Source: CBDULX01 sp048550535 | Lineage (GTDB): Bacteria > Pseudomonadota > Gammaproteobacteria > SZUA-229 | Length of the DNA: 20,430 nt | Direction: 5' to 3' | Assembly: GCA_048550535.1 (NCBI GenBank) | Contig: JBLYYN010000290.1 | Span: forward strand, 1-20,430 | In this document: in pieces, positions 1 to 8,780 of the stretch | Numbering within the stretch: the first letter of the stretch is position 1 | Layout: the number at the start of each line of letters is the position of its first letter | Notes under the pieces: model-generated | The model's database searches: none | Seen by the model: only the letters and a program-made list of their open reading frames with translations | Told to the model about the DNA's origin: nothing | Made by a program: the position numbers and the translations under genes

Positions 1-413
1 ACCTGCATAATGGGGTGTGATTTTAATTGATCGATTAAAAAGCTATACACGATATATCCGATTTTATGCCAGGTTATACAGCAAGGATATTTTGTGAAAT
101 ATTAGCTATAAAATACGTACTTTATTATTCGAATAATATCTGCAAGCCAGCAGTGGCATATTTATTTTTGGACACATTATGCTATACTTTTTTGTCAAGT
201 TTGATTATTACTTCACTAGTCATTAGCCTATTATTTAGTTAAATTCGCACAGTACGGATAATTAATATAATAAGCCGTTTTATATATAAATCAATCAGTT
301 ACGAACCACTCAGAAAATAACTTTGTTTCCTGAAGAAGGGGCTTTTGAAGAATTCACGAAATTATATAGTATTTTTATGAGCCACGATTTGAGTCACGGA
401 CAATCAGGTTTTC
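1..413. other. AT-rich non-coding region upstream of the sulfatase-fold pair
   Basis: No convincing coding sequence is visible; stop codons are frequent in all frames. It holds a perfect 16-bp palindrome at 123-138 (TATTATTC followed by GAATAATA) and a possible extended -10 element, TGCTATACT, at 180-188 without a good -35 hexamer. Either could belong to the promoter of the gene starting at 414, but the assignment is weak because AT-rich DNA gives many chance matches. The leader to that gene would be about 220 nt if this -10 is used. Confidence 0.4.
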
Positions 414-2459
414 ATGATGGTTAACGGTATAGGTAGTTCTGCAGACAGTTTCAGCGATAAAAGGGCTTACTGGTATTTTACTTTAGTATTATTATTAAGT
501 ACCTATTTTGCCCAAACATATTACACCTCAACGGGAATGGGAGTCATTGATGGTTTAAGTTCTGCCCTGTTATCTATATCGTTAATCATAGGTGCTTCAT
601 TACTAGGAACTCGAGCCGCTACTGTAGTTGCTACATTTATTATTCTTATCAATATTGCTCTTGTAATTGGCAGTAAGTTTTATTTAGAACTATACCAGTC
701 TTTTGTTCCATACAGTGTTCTCACCCTTGCACCAGAATCACTTTCTTTAGTGAACTCATTCCATTTTTTATATATTCTAGCAGGAGTGCTTATCCCTATA
801 GTACTTATATTTATTATGTGGAATATATTGTCGCGACTTAAGCATCCATCTAAACGAGTTCTGTTACTTAGTTTCGTAATTATGTTTTCCAGTAGCTTAT
901 CTTTGCAGGCATATCATGATACTCGTAGCTATAAACATTTCACTCCTTATAGTGAAGTGCCAATGGGTTATTTTATAAGAACAGCAGGTTTGTTCCCTTT
1001 TATAGACGGAAACCCACTGAGTCAACGCATGTCTAATATTGCTGCATTGGCTGCAGCAATAAATGAAGGAGTTTCAAGTGAGTTACCTGATAAATATATC
1101 AATGCAGTCAATATGCTATATCCAGGTAATCAATCAAAGAATGATTTTTACCCTCTAATATCAAAATACAAAAGTAGAAATTCAGATAATATTGCGTCTG
1201 AAAATAAGGGTCAGGAAGACCAGAAAAATATTATTGTCATTGTGTTAGAGAGTTTTCGGGCATCAGAGATGGGCTTATACGGTAATGATAGTTCCTCGAC
1301 ACCTTTTCTCGATAGTCTTTCAAATCAAGTGATTTGGGCAAAAAAATTCTATAGTACAGCACCTTTAACGGTAAAAAGTGAAACAGCAATAAATTGTGGT
1401 GTATTAGACTATTTCGGTGGTACGCCGGTGTCTGTAAGGGGTATAGAGCTCAATGCATCTTGTATTCCTAATTTGTTGAGAGAGAATGGCTATGAGACTT
1501 TCTGGTTTCATGGAAATATTAAGTCCTATTATAATAGAGTTGAATATTTACCAAATATTGGATTTGAAAACAACTATGCAATAGAAGATTTGTATGGAGA
1601 AGAATTTAACCAAGACTATGTAGTAAATTTGAGATCCGGATCAAAAAGCAAACCAGTATTAGGCTGGGGTATACCCGATGGGGTTTTATACAAAATGGCA
1701 TTAGATCGATTGGAAAATACTAAAGAACCCTTCTATGCAGAAATTTTATCTGTTTCAAATCACTTGCCATTTGACTGGGACTGGGGAATCAAATTCCCAT
1801 TACACCTGCTGAAACAAGATACATTTTACGATAAGTATCGTCGGGGAATGTATTATTCTGACAATGCTCTTAGAGACTTCTTCGAGAAATTTAGGAAATC
1901 TGATTTGTTTGAAAATACGATCATCATAATTACTGGTGATCATGGCGTTTGGACATTTGATGAAAATCAGCAGCTTACAGATTTGAACAAGCATGAACAA
2001 TTCTTCAGGGTGCCATTTATGATGTATGGCAAAAACATTAGTCCTCGTGTAGTGGAAAATCCTGCAAGTCATGTCGATATACCACCTACAATACTCTCTA
2101 TACTTGGCATTGAAGCTGATGCTGCATTCCTGGGTCGATCATTAATTGATGCACCAGATAAAATTGTTCCAATTTACACACTTTTGGAAGCATCCTATGG
2201 TGTCCGACTAGGAAACAAAATTTGTATACCGAGTAAGCGCTGTTTTCGCAATGGCTCGGGTTGTGAAAACTGGGAGCAAGAAATGATGAAAAAAACAAAT
2301 ATAGATTGCTATACTGATGCTGGAGAGCCGATGTTTGACAAGGGCTTGAATCCTGTGTTGCTACCTGAAGGTATGCGGACGCGCTTGGATAATGTCCTGG
2401 ATTATTTAATGTTGGGACTTCAAATTGGTTTTATTCCCGAAAAAAAGACAATTAACTAA
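414..2459 (+). CDS. Membrane-anchored sulfatase-fold hydrolase/transferase, LTA-synthase-like
   Basis: A 681-residue protein with about five hydrophobic segments in the first 166 residues (near 20-37, 46-64, 68-86, 115-137 and 147-166), then a large presumably periplasmic alkaline-phosphatase-superfamily domain. Expected metal and catalytic positions are visible: E279 in the IIVIVLESFR strand, T319 in LTVKSE, which lines up with the catalytic Thr of the KTSDSE segment of lipoteichoic acid synthases, D509-H510 in ITGDHG, and H527 in NKHEQ. Family members move phosphoglycerol or phosphoethanolamine groups onto glycans or lipids, or hydrolyse such esters; the substrate here cannot be read. The C-terminal part has four Cys residues that could form disulfides. 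The start is the first of two consecutive ATG codons; an AGG at 406-408 suits either. The next gene begins 53 bp downstream and encodes a second enzyme of the same fold, suggesting joint expression. Confidence 0.85.
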   Translation: MMVNGIGSSADSFSDKRAYWYFTLVLLLSTYFAQTYYTSTGMGVIDGLSSALLSISLIIGASLLGTRAATVVATFIILINIALVIGSKFYLELYQSFVPYSVLTLAPESLSLVNSFHFLYILAGVLIPIVLIFIMWNILSRLKHPSKRVLLLSFVIMFSSSLSLQAYHDTRSYKHFTPYSEVPMGYFIRTAGLFPFIDGNPLSQRMSNIAALAAAINEGVSSELPDKYINAVNMLYPGNQSKNDFYPLISKYKSRNSDNIASENKGQEDQKNIIVIVLESFRASEMGLYGNDSSSTPFLDSLSNQVIWAKKFYSTAPLTVKSETAINCGVLDYFGGTPVSVRGIELNASCIPNLLRENGYETFWFHGNIKSYYNRVEYLPNIGFENNYAIEDLYGEEFNQDYVVNLRSGSKSKPVLGWGIPDGVLYKMALDRLENTKEPFYAEILSVSNHLPFDWDWGIKFPLHLLKQDTFYDKYRRGMYYSDNALRDFFEKFRKSDLFENTIIIITGDHGVWTFDENQQLTDLNKHEQFFRVPFMMYGKNISPRVVENPASHVDIPPTILSILGIEADAAFLGRSLIDAPDKIVPIYTLLEASYGVRLGNKICIPSKRCFRNGSGCENWEQEMMKKTNIDCYTDAGEPMFDKGLNPVLLPEGMRTRLDNVLDYLMLGLQIGFIPEKKTIN

Positions 2460-2512
2460 ATTAATTCTATGTTATACATGAATATAATCATGCATGTTAC
2501 TGACTCAAATAT

Positions 2513-4375
2513 ATGATTGATTTAAGAAGTAAATGGCAACAGATAAGTTTTCTATATATTTTATTTCATATAATCATGCCTTTGTTCTATTCCCTGGTCT
2601 TAAATCAGTGGTTTGGTTACTCCTATAAAATAATTCCATTACATTTTCTTCATTTCTGGTTTTATTTTAGCATTATAATTACTAGTGCGATTTTTGTTCA
2701 TCATTTTTTTAATAAAACTGTACGAAATATTTATAATGCAATAGTGTTTAGCGGTTTTGATGTTTTCATTCTAAGTATTTATTGTCTGAACTTAATTAGT
2801 AATAGTAGTTGGGGTAGTAACGTTAATCTGGGCTTTGTTGTTGAGCTCCCCTTTCATTTGCAAGGTGTGGCTGAAGCTTTCAATGTTCCAGTTAGCTTGA
2901 TATATCTGCCTGCTATTCTTATTTTAATTGCGCTAATCTATAGTTATTATCGATACGGAAGCATTATCATTGGTGATTGTCACCAGTCAATTATTAATAA
3001 AAATTATACTTTCAAGAAAAAAACTATTGCTTATTATTTGGCATTAACAAGTTTTGCCATATTCTTTTTTAATATTTCACTGGAAGACAAGCGCATTGGT
3101 ATTTGGACTGGCGAACCATTGGCTTATCTGTACATAAACTCCCGAACAGAGTTTTTGAGTGATCCTGTACGCATAGCGGAACGAACTAAAGATATGCGTT
3201 TGCGTCAACAATACCTAAGCAATAATGCCGTATCTAATTTAAGCAGTAAACCTAATATTATTCTTATTATCGCTGATGCTCTTCGCAAAGATCATATGAG
3301 TGTGTACAATTATGAGCGGGCAACCACTCCTTTTTTGACTAGTCTGGATAATAGCAGTAAGTTGAAAAAAGTCGAGTTTGCAACCTCATCTTGCTCTGAA
3401 TCACTTTGTGGTATAGTTAGCGTACTGAGCTCTAGAGAGTACCAGTATCTCAGTTATGATTTATTCAAATTAAACGACCTGCTCAGAGATCAAGGCTATC
3501 ATATCGAATTCCTTTTATCTTCATCGCATTATTTTTTGGGTAAGAAGAAATTATACGGACCTAATATTGATCGTTATGTAGATGGCACTCATTTTCAAAA
3601 TTACACTGTTTATGATGATAGAGGAGTTATCGAAGCGCTAGAAAACACTGATGTGTATTCTGGTAAGCCGGTATTTTTTTACTTTCACTTAATGTCTTCT
3701 CATCAGCTGGGAAATAAACTAAGTCAGTTTAATCAATTCAATGCAGTTGAACCAATTGAAAAATACAATTTAAAAAAAGGTAGCAGGGAACGTTATCAAA
3801 GTGAAGTCAATAACTATGATCTGGGTGTATTGCAAACAGATGATTTTATTAAAAAAATATTTTCTATGCTAACTCAGAAGAAGTACCTGGATAATGCACT
3901 GGTAATAATTACTGGAGATCATGGTGATGGTTTAGGGGAGCGAGGGAACTATAGCCATACTCAATACCTTTTTCAGGAAGATATATCAATACCTTTGCTT
4001 ATTTACGATACTAATAATACACAATATTCTAACCTGGAATTTTCGACACACATTGATATTGCGCCCACTATCGTGGAACGTGTCGGCCTGCCAGTACCTG
4101 AGTCATGGCATGGTAAATCCCTGTTAGATCCGTTACGTATTCCAAGGTTTACTAATCATCAAACCAACTGGGAAGTTCGCTGGAAAGCAATTATAATGAA
4201 ATCAAATAATGCCATATATAAATATATAAAGTTAGATAAAAAATATACGGGTAAAGAAATCGAGATGCTTTATGAGCTGATTAGTGACCCTGATGAAAAA
4301 TTAAATTTAATACAACATCCTCCTGAAGATATTCTAAATTTATTAAGGAATGAATATTACAAATCATTTCATTAA
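2513..4375 (+). CDS. Second membrane-anchored sulfatase-fold hydrolase/transferase
   Basis: A 620-residue protein with about five N-terminal hydrophobic segments (first near 12-31, last near 172-190), then an alkaline-phosphatase/sulfatase domain. Metal-site residues are visible: D255 in IIADALRKDH, D469-H470 in ITGDHGDG, and H482 in NYSHTQ. The nucleophile region reads ATSSCSESLCG; aligned by its SE pair with the LTVKSE segment of the preceding gene, the nucleophile would be S292 or neighbouring T291. There is no CxPxR motif, so it is not a formylglycine arylsulfatase. It is not a recent duplicate of its neighbour, because the resemblance is confined to the core motifs. No clear Shine-Dalgarno precedes the ATG. 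Likely role, by family only: periplasmic modification of a lipid, glycan or polysaccharide. Local base composition is AT-rich, as in the preceding gene. Confidence 0.83.
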   Translation: MIDLRSKWQQISFLYILFHIIMPLFYSLVLNQWFGYSYKIIPLHFLHFWFYFSIIITSAIFVHHFFNKTVRNIYNAIVFSGFDVFILSIYCLNLISNSSWGSNVNLGFVVELPFHLQGVAEAFNVPVSLIYLPAILILIALIYSYYRYGSIIIGDCHQSIINKNYTFKKKTIAYYLALTSFAIFFFNISLEDKRIGIWTGEPLAYLYINSRTEFLSDPVRIAERTKDMRLRQQYLSNNAVSNLSSKPNIILIIADALRKDHMSVYNYERATTPFLTSLDNSSKLKKVEFATSSCSESLCGIVSVLSSREYQYLSYDLFKLNDLLRDQGYHIEFLLSSSHYFLGKKKLYGPNIDRYVDGTHFQNYTVYDDRGVIEALENTDVYSGKPVFFYFHLMSSHQLGNKLSQFNQFNAVEPIEKYNLKKGSRERYQSEVNNYDLGVLQTDDFIKKIFSMLTQKKYLDNALVIITGDHGDGLGERGNYSHTQYLFQEDISIPLLIYDTNNTQYSNLEFSTHIDIAPTIVERVGLPVPESWHGKSLLDPLRIPRFTNHQTNWEVRWKAIIMKSNNAIYKYIKLDKKYTGKEIEMLYELISDPDEKLNLIQHPPEDILNLLRNEYYKSFH

Positions 4376-4528
4376 ATGAAGTCAGTATGACGCTAGCAAT
4401 AAATTCATAGCTCTCTGAGTGTTTTATTTTATAAAAATTATATATTTAATCAATTAACAGTTTGCCGTTGATAATTCAGTCTGATAGTGAGGGTGGAGTC
4501 TGAATCTTGACACTATAATTATGAAATA
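4376..4528. other. Convergent intergenic spacer
   Basis: This spacer lies between the end of the second sulfatase-fold gene and the end of polB, which face each other. I see only weak inverted repeats, for example ATAGTG near 4484 with CACTAT near 4511, and no GC-rich hairpin with a T-tract. No terminator can be assigned. Confidence 0.4.
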
Positions 4529-6892
4529 TCAAAACAACTGATACTGATCTTGGATAATGGGTTCCATGGATGTACCCAATATAAGCAGAATGTTGTCTGC
4601 GATGGGCGTTAGCTGTTTATCGATATAATGCTGGTAATCCAGGGGTGAGCTTTGACACTCCAGGGTTTCTGGCCCATTCACCGTCATCACATATTCAATC
4701 CAGCCTTTATTTATGTAGCGTGAAGGCTGCTTGTTGTGTTTAAAAAACTGTTCTGCTTTCATTGCGGCTTTGGCGTGGGGCGGTACATTTTTCTGGTAGT
4801 TATTCAATTTCTGACGCAGTCGTTTGCGATACACCAGTTGTTCATCCCGTTTGCCCTGTTTAAGCTCGTCGACGATGTGGCGAATATAGTCTTCATAGGG
4901 CTGGTCATGGAAAATCATCCAGTAGAGTTCCTGCTGGAACTGTCGGGCCATTTGAGTCCAGTCCGTACGCACGGTTTCCAGTCCCTTGAAGATGATATGC
5001 TCTTCACCGTTATTGTTCACCAGTCCGGCGTAGCGTTTTTTGGTACCCTTGTCGGAACCTCGTGCGGTAGGCATAAAAAAGCGTTTGAAATGGGTTTCGT
5101 ATTCCATTTCCAGATAGGAGTCGATGCCGTAGTCCTGATGTAAATGTTGTTGCCAGTAGGCATTAATTTTATTGACCAGCTGTTGACCAATTTGATTGGC
5201 CTGGTCATTGTCCAGTTGTTGTAACAGGGAAACAAATACCGAATCGGTGTCACCGTAAATAACTTTATAGCCTTCCTGTTCGATTAACTCTACGGTGTGT
5301 TTTATGAGCTCATGGCTGCGCAAGGTGATGGAGCTGGTTAAACGGGCATCATGCACTCGACAGCCCGGTGTACCCAGTACCCCATAAAATGAATTCATAA
5401 TAATTTTAATGGCCTGGGACAAGGCTTTGTTATTGTGCTGTTTTGCCCTGTCTCTAGCCTGCCATAATTCTTCGATGATACCCGGTAAAATATTCTCCTG
5501 TTTGGAGAAGGATGCACCGTTGAATCCCGGGATGACATCCATATTGTCATCTTGTTTGGCTACGATTCGCGCATAGGGGTCGACTTTGAAAGTACGAATA
5601 ATACTGGGATACAGGCTTTTATAATCCAGCACCAGAACACTGTCATACAGGCCGGGCAGGGAATCCATGACATAGCCACCGGGGGCTATGAGGCTGCCGT
5701 GGTAATCCCCAATGTTCGGTGCGATATAACCTTTACGATGCAGACGAGGCAGGTACAGGTTATCGAAGGCGGCCACCGAGCCGCCGATACGGTCCATCTC
5801 CAGGCCCGTCAGTCGCGCACGCTCTATGGCAAAACTCACCAGGTCCGTATGGACAAAAATATCCCACACCAGCTGACAGTCTTCCAGGTTATAGGCGGCC
5901 AGTGATTGTTTGTCTTCCATGAACTGGCGTTTAATTTCTTTGGCTTTATACAAAGGATCATGTTGCTGTGGTTTGGTTTTAATCAACTTGCCACGACCGA
6001 GCAGTTGATGGCCTACGGATTCCAGGGAAAAACTATCGAACTGGTAGGTGGCGCTTTTTAGGGTGTCGATCCCATCCAGCACTACCCGGCCTGGGATCAG
6101 GATAAAATAATGTTCGGCTTCGGTTTGCGCCTGGCGCCAGCTGATGGGTTTGTTATGCCTGCCCAGGTTAAGGGCTATTCTCAACTTATCGGCTTTTTTC
6201 TGTAAAAATCGAAAATCAAAATTGATGACATTCCAGCCAATAAACACATCAGGGTCTATGTCGGCAACATATTGCATAAATCGTTTTAGTAGTGCGCTTT
6301 CGTCAGCCAGATATTCAACATAGTCGTTATTATTCTCGTCACCGATCATGAGAACTCGCTGCGTATCCTCGGTCAGGAAAGCAATGGAATATAACTGGTC
6401 CGTATCATAGGCGGTTTCTATATCCAGCGACATGATGTTAAATGTTGGCTGGTACTTATCGGGTTTGATTTTAGGATTGCTTAGAATCCCGGTGTTGTGT
6501 GTGGATTGAGCAGATAAAATTGACACTGGCCCGGTAATAAATCGTTCTGTTAGAAATCGTTCCGGGGGGCGTATGTCTGCTTCAAAGCAGGGTATATGCT
6601 GTTGTTGCAACAGGTCACGGGCACGATACAGTTGCTGTTGCGATTTGAAATACACCCCGGCCATCGTTCGTTGTTTAAAACTTTTCAATGCCAGTGGCTT
6701 TATTTCGACATCTTTTAGCTTAGCCAGGCTTAACTTTGCCTGTTCGCTATCCTGCTGTTGTATAAAAAACACCGCCTGCTGGTTGTCGATAATAACCTGT
6801 ATCGGCCCCTGATCACTGCTAAACCAGAGTTCCAGACGAATGCCGTTGGCGCTATTGAAGCATTGACGAGTTAAAAGAAAAGCTTTGATCAT
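4529..6892 (-). CDS. polB: DNA polymerase II (family B)
   Basis: A 787-residue family-B DNA polymerase, close to the 783 residues of E. coli Pol II. All hallmark motifs are present in order: exonuclease ExoI SLDIET (D157, E159), ExoII NVINFDFRF (D226), ExoIII YNLEDCQ (D338), polymerase motif A DYKSLYPSII (D423), motif B KIIMNSFYG (496-504) and motif C YGDTDS (D548, D550). Both proofreading and polymerase active sites look intact. Pol II acts in replication restart and translesion bypass and is SOS-controlled in E. coli; a degenerate LexA-like sequence lies about 176 bp upstream. The ATG at 6892 begins MIKAFLLTRQ, a normal start for this family. The gene stands alone: its neighbour downstream is convergent, and the upstream matB gene on the same strand is 253 bp away. 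Confidence 0.97.
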   Translation of the reverse strand: MIKAFLLTRQCFNSANGIRLELWFSSDQGPIQVIIDNQQAVFFIQQQDSEQAKLSLAKLKDVEIKPLALKSFKQRTMAGVYFKSQQQLYRARDLLQQQHIPCFEADIRPPERFLTERFITGPVSILSAQSTHNTGILSNPKIKPDKYQPTFNIMSLDIETAYDTDQLYSIAFLTEDTQRVLMIGDENNNDYVEYLADESALLKRFMQYVADIDPDVFIGWNVINFDFRFLQKKADKLRIALNLGRHNKPISWRQAQTEAEHYFILIPGRVVLDGIDTLKSATYQFDSFSLESVGHQLLGRGKLIKTKPQQHDPLYKAKEIKRQFMEDKQSLAAYNLEDCQLVWDIFVHTDLVSFAIERARLTGLEMDRIGGSVAAFDNLYLPRLHRKGYIAPNIGDYHGSLIAPGGYVMDSLPGLYDSVLVLDYKSLYPSIIRTFKVDPYARIVAKQDDNMDVIPGFNGASFSKQENILPGIIEELWQARDRAKQHNNKALSQAIKIIMNSFYGVLGTPGCRVHDARLTSSITLRSHELIKHTVELIEQEGYKVIYGDTDSVFVSLLQQLDNDQANQIGQQLVNKINAYWQQHLHQDYGIDSYLEMEYETHFKRFFMPTARGSDKGTKKRYAGLVNNNGEEHIIFKGLETVRTDWTQMARQFQQELYWMIFHDQPYEDYIRHIVDELKQGKRDEQLVYRKRLRQKLNNYQKNVPPHAKAAMKAEQFFKHNKQPSRYINKGWIEYVMTVNGPETLECQSSPLDYQHYIDKQLTPIADNILLILGTSMEPIIQDQYQLF

Positions 6893-7054
6893 GGATACCT
6901 GAAGCTGAGTTGTCGATTTAATTGGGTGCAGGAAAAGAAGGAATTGTATCCTATCTATGGCACTGTCGTTAGTGTTTGCTGGATTAGTGGCAGTGGATTA
7001 TGCAGGCGAAGTACAGGGGAAAAGAGAGGTTGATCATTCTATAGTAAGCCTTAC

Positions 7055-7087
7055 ACTGTTTTAAATATTCTAGTATAAAAAACAGTA
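7055..7087 (-). promoter_or_regulatory. Inverted repeat with LexA-like box upstream of polB
   Basis: Perfect 8-bp arms, ACTGTTTT (7055-7062) and AAAACAGT (7079-7086), are separated by 16 bp. Read on the minus strand, 7087 to 7068 gives TACTGTTTTTTATACTAGAA. It has a perfect TACTGT left half-site and CTG-N10-TAG spacing, one base away from the CTG-N10-CAG core of gammaproteobacterial SOS boxes. The same stretch contains TATACT, a possible -10 hexamer. Whether LexA or another repressor binds is inference. Confidence 0.3.
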
Positions 7088-7145
7088 CACTTTTGAATCA
7101 GAAAAACTTTCAAAATATCTTCATAAGTATCAGTTAAAAGCTTTA

Positions 7146-8702
7146 TCAGGACTGATTCCAGAGCTGTTTGTATTCATCGCGTAAGATGTTTTTTTGCACC
7201 TTACCCATGGTGTTGCGAGGCAGTTGCTCAAGGATAATGATTTTTTTTGGTACCTTGTAATTCGCCAGTTGCTGTTTGAGTCGGTCGATGATGAGTTGTT
7301 CGCTGGGTGCGTGATTCATGTCTTCTGGAATCACCACCGCAGTAACCGCTTCACCAAAGTCTTTGTGCGGCAAACCTATGATGGCTGATTCTTTAATTCC
7401 TTCGATTTCATCCAGCAATAACTCTATTTCCTTTGGATATACGTTATATCCACCTGTAATCACCATGTCTTTGTTGCGCCCGACTATAGAGATATAGCCC
7501 TGCTGGTTGTAACTGGCCAGATCACCGGTAATAAAGAAACCATCGCCGGTAAAATCTTCCGCGGTTTTTTCCGCCATACGCCAGTAACCCTTAAATACAT
7601 TTTCACCCCTGACCTGTAGTAAGCCCACCGAGTCATCCGTGACCGGTTGATTATTGTCGTCCACAATTCTTGTCTCAACACCGGGCAGGGGTAAGCCTAC
7701 AGTACCCGCAAGACGTGCACCCTCGACCGGGTTGGAGCTGTTCATGCCGGTTTCAGTCATGCCATAGCGTTCAACAATGGTATGCCCGGTGCGTTGCTGG
7801 AATTCTTCGAAGGTTTGTTCCAGCAGCGGGGCAGAGCCGGAGATGAACAGGCGTATGTTTTTACACAGCTGCTGGTTGAAATCGACTTGATCCAGCAAGC
7901 GGGTATAAAATGTTGGTACACCCATCAATACCGTAGCTCTGGGCAGAAGTTGCATTACGGTTTTGGCATCAAACCTGGACAGGAACAGCATTTTGCTGCC
8001 ACCAAGCAGCACATTATGACAGGCGACAAATAAACCGTGGATATGGAATATGGGCAGGGCATGTAACAGGATATCCTGTTGCTGCCAGTGCCAGGTTTTT
8101 TGTAAAGCCAGTCCGTTAGCGGCCAGGTTGCCGTGACTGATCATGGCGCCTTTGGGGCGACCGGTGGTTCCTGAGGTGTATAGAATTACCGCTATATCAT
8201 CTTTGTCGCAGGCGGTGGTGTTGAACTCCGCGGGCACATTTTTACTGGCCGAGATCAGGCTCCCCCTGCCATCCGCGTCCAGGCTGAATATATGTTGCAG
8301 TTTATGGTTTTCACCTATGCGAGCAAATATGTCCTGAGATTCTGGATCACACACCACCACGGCAGGTTGTGCATTCTCCATAAAATAGGCCAGTTCACTC
8401 TCGGTATAAGCTGTATTCAGAGGTAAATAAATAAATCCGGCCCTGAGACAGGCGAGATAAAGAAATAAAACCTGTGGTGATTTTTCAACCTGTACCGCGA
8501 TACGATCTCCCTTGTTAACCCCCAGCTCAGTGAGGAAATGAGCGATTTTGCTTACTTCCTGTTCCAGTGTGGCATAGCTATAGGTATCACCATCGGGGGT
8601 TTCTATAAAAATAGCCTCGCGGGATGAGGGAAAATGTTGCTCAAAAATACTGTAAATATTGTTGTTCATCATGTGATCATTCGTTGTTAGCAGGTGGAAC
8701 AT
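7146..8702 (-). CDS. matB: Malonyl-CoA synthetase (MatB-type acyl-CoA synthetase)
   Basis: A 518-residue ANL-superfamily adenylate-forming enzyme that resembles rhizobial MatB along its length in segments such as LYLACLRAG, YLPLNTAYT, HALPIFHIHGL, LMGVPTFY, RLFISGSAPLLE and ERYGMTET. The reaction is malonate (or methylmalonate) + ATP + CoA to the CoA thioester + AMP + PPi. Visible motifs are the phosphate loop YTSGTTGRPKG (175-185), the TGDLASY and VGRNKDM hinge region, and the C-terminal catalytic lysine K501 in TMGKVQK. The enzyme should be cytosolic. The first ATG gives MFHLLTTNDH ahead of two more Met codons; the start at 8672 or 8669 (MNNNIYSIFE) is more typical of the family, and no start has a clear Shine-Dalgarno. 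The gene diverges from a GntR regulator and a TRAP transporter, which fits uptake followed by activation. No decarboxylase (MatA) gene is nearby. Confidence 0.88.
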   Translation of the reverse strand: MFHLLTTNDHMMNNNIYSIFEQHFPSSREAIFIETPDGDTYSYATLEQEVSKIAHFLTELGVNKGDRIAVQVEKSPQVLFLYLACLRAGFIYLPLNTAYTESELAYFMENAQPAVVVCDPESQDIFARIGENHKLQHIFSLDADGRGSLISASKNVPAEFNTTACDKDDIAVILYTSGTTGRPKGAMISHGNLAANGLALQKTWHWQQQDILLHALPIFHIHGLFVACHNVLLGGSKMLFLSRFDAKTVMQLLPRATVLMGVPTFYTRLLDQVDFNQQLCKNIRLFISGSAPLLEQTFEEFQQRTGHTIVERYGMTETGMNSSNPVEGARLAGTVGLPLPGVETRIVDDNNQPVTDDSVGLLQVRGENVFKGYWRMAEKTAEDFTGDGFFITGDLASYNQQGYISIVGRNKDMVITGGYNVYPKEIELLLDEIEGIKESAIIGLPHKDFGEAVTAVVIPEDMNHAPSEQLIIDRLKQQLANYKVPKKIIILEQLPRNTMGKVQKNILRDEYKQLWNQS

Positions 8703-8721
8703 TGTGTCATTGAACTGGCAC

Positions 8722-8749
8722 TATAATTCATAATTATGTATTATGAATT
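8722..8749. promoter_or_regulatory. Palindromic operator candidate in the matB-gntR divergent promoter
   Basis: AATTCATAAT (8725-8734) and ATTATGAATT (8740-8749) are perfect 10-bp inverted arms around TATGT. A perfect hexamer TATAAT on the plus strand (8722-8727) abuts and overlaps the left arm. FCD-type GntR regulators usually bind short palindromes in their own divergent promoters, so this is the best operator candidate for the adjacent regulator. It would control both directions. The link to the regulator is inference. Confidence 0.6.
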
Positions 8750-8780
8750 GTTATAAATCTAATAATTTCTTTATTTTCAT

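Noticed and set aside
2513..4375. Formylglycine-type arylsulfatase
   Set aside because: The CxPxR or SxPxR activation motif is absent; the nucleophile region resembles transferase-type members of the superfamily.
4736..5143. Open frame of 135 codons on the plus strand opposite polB
   Set aside because: It lies wholly inside the well-supported polB gene in antisense and has no ribosome site or recognisable family.
7146..8702. Generic long-chain fatty acyl-CoA or acetyl-CoA synthetase
   Set aside because: Segment-by-segment resemblance to MatB and the adjacent GntR-TRAP context favour a malonate-type substrate.
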